This document shows, piece after piece, positions 63,801 through 64,000 of a stretch of DNA of 64,000 bases. Positions within the stretch are counted from its first letter, which is position 1. The number at the start of each line of letters is the position of its first letter. Source of the stretch: Sulfuriferula sp047300855 (GTDB taxonomy: Bacteria; Pseudomonadota; Gammaproteobacteria; Burkholderiales; Sulfuriferulaceae). The stretch is from positions 434,001 to 498,000 of the forward strand of contig NZ_CP170197.1 in the NCBI RefSeq assembly GCF_047300855.1, written 5' to 3'. The notes beneath the pieces were generated by a model. That model was not told the origin of the DNA. It worked only from the letters and a program-made list of their open reading frames with translations, and searched no databases. The position numbers were made by a program, and so were the translations under genes.

Positions 63801-64000
63801 ATGGCCGAAACCAGCCCAGTCGGGCGCCCCATCCGCAGCTTTGTGCTGCGCCAGGGGCGCATGTCGGTCGCCCAGCAGCGTGCGCATGACAGCCTGAAAG
63901 CAGTATACGGCATCCCTTATGCCGTTCAGGCGCTGGACCTCGCAGCAGCGTTTGGACGCGACGCCCCGAAAATTCTGGAAATCGGCTTCGGCATGGGCGA
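63801..64000 (+). CDS. trmB: tRNA (guanine-N7-)-methyltransferase TrmB (3' end outside window)
   Basis: The first 66 codons of TrmB. The start at ATG 63801 is 4 bases after thiG. RSFVLRQGRMSVAQQRA is the conserved N-terminal element and ILEIGFGMG at the window edge is SAM motif I. It methylates G46 in tRNA. The thiS-thiG-trmB order is usual in Proteobacteria. Confidence 0.92.
   Translation, partial: MAETSPVGRPIRSFVLRQGRMSVAQQRAHDSLKAVYGIPYAVQALDLAAAFGRDAPKILEIGFGMG

Overview
The window reads as chromosomal DNA of a Betaproteobacterium, most likely within or near the Nitrosomonadales (Gallionella/Sulfuricella-like lineages). Grounds are the 16S rRNA sequence style, a general porin of the beta type, the gene orders rpe-gph-trpE-trpG-trpD-trpC and rplM-rpsI-argC-erpA, the use of Coq7 for ubiquinone synthesis, and a DUF1631 protein. 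The genus call is inference; no database was consulted. Almost all of the DNA is coding and many neighbouring genes overlap by 4 to 14 bases.

Layout. (1) 1-6.9 kb, plus strand: amgK-murU (peptidoglycan sugar recycling), an unknown protein, pepP, ubiH, a second ubiquinone hydroxylase, dsbC and a methyltransferase. (2) 6.9-13.0 kb, minus strand: rpe, gph, trpE, a glutaredoxin-like gene, trpG, trpD, trpC. (3) 13.1-20.9 kb: apaG, a TonB-like protein, mltA, small unknown genes, a frameshifted nucleotidyltransferase relic, a porin, a Phd/PIN toxin-antitoxin pair overlapping coq7, an OsmC-like protein and a DUF218 membrane protein. (4) 21-27.3 kb: rplM-rpsI, argC, erpA, anmK, an M23 endopeptidase, tyrS. 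(5) 27.3-33.2 kb: a complete rRNA operon (tandem promoters, boxA, 16S, tRNA-Ile, tRNA-Ala, 23S, 5S, terminator) with clear processing stems. (6) 33.4-41.1 kb, minus strand: a seven-gene overlapping run mutY, Ca2+/cation exchanger, Ca2+ P-type ATPase, a 53-residue small ORF, tatD, CPA2 antiporter, tcdA. (7) 41.5-60.1 kb, plus strand: an alpha-glucan/trehalose cluster, glgB-glgE-treS::pep2-mscS-like-glgC-glgX-treZ-malQ::treY. (8) 60-64 kb: a DUF1631 protein, tRNA-Gly, and thiS-thiG-trmB (the last cut by the window end).

How the genes work together. The 18.6-kb sugar cluster encodes both directions of a trehalose/alpha-glucan cycle. TreY and TreZ cut trehalose from glucan ends, TreS::Pep2 turns trehalose into maltose and maltose-1-phosphate, GlgE adds maltosyl units back to glucan, and GlgB, GlgX and MalQ branch, debranch and rearrange it. 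GlgC supplies ADP-glucose, but no glycogen synthase or phosphorylase gene is present in the window. An MscS-like channel gene inside the cluster hints at a link with osmotic stress. UbiH, the second hydroxylase and Coq7 can together supply the three ring hydroxylations of ubiquinone. AnmK, AmgK and MurU belong to the UDP-MurNAc recycling route.

The most unusual non-coding signal is a family of three intergenic elements (about 4.2, 12.2 and 15.9 kb) whose 27-base arms carry CAC every 9 bases. Two are long inverted repeats and one is a decayed or solo copy. Other points for a second look are the MalQ::TreY and TreS::Pep2 fusions, the tightly packed 53-residue ORF in the mutY operon, and two roughly 105-base hairpins that fill the spacer between tRNA-Ile and tRNA-Ala.
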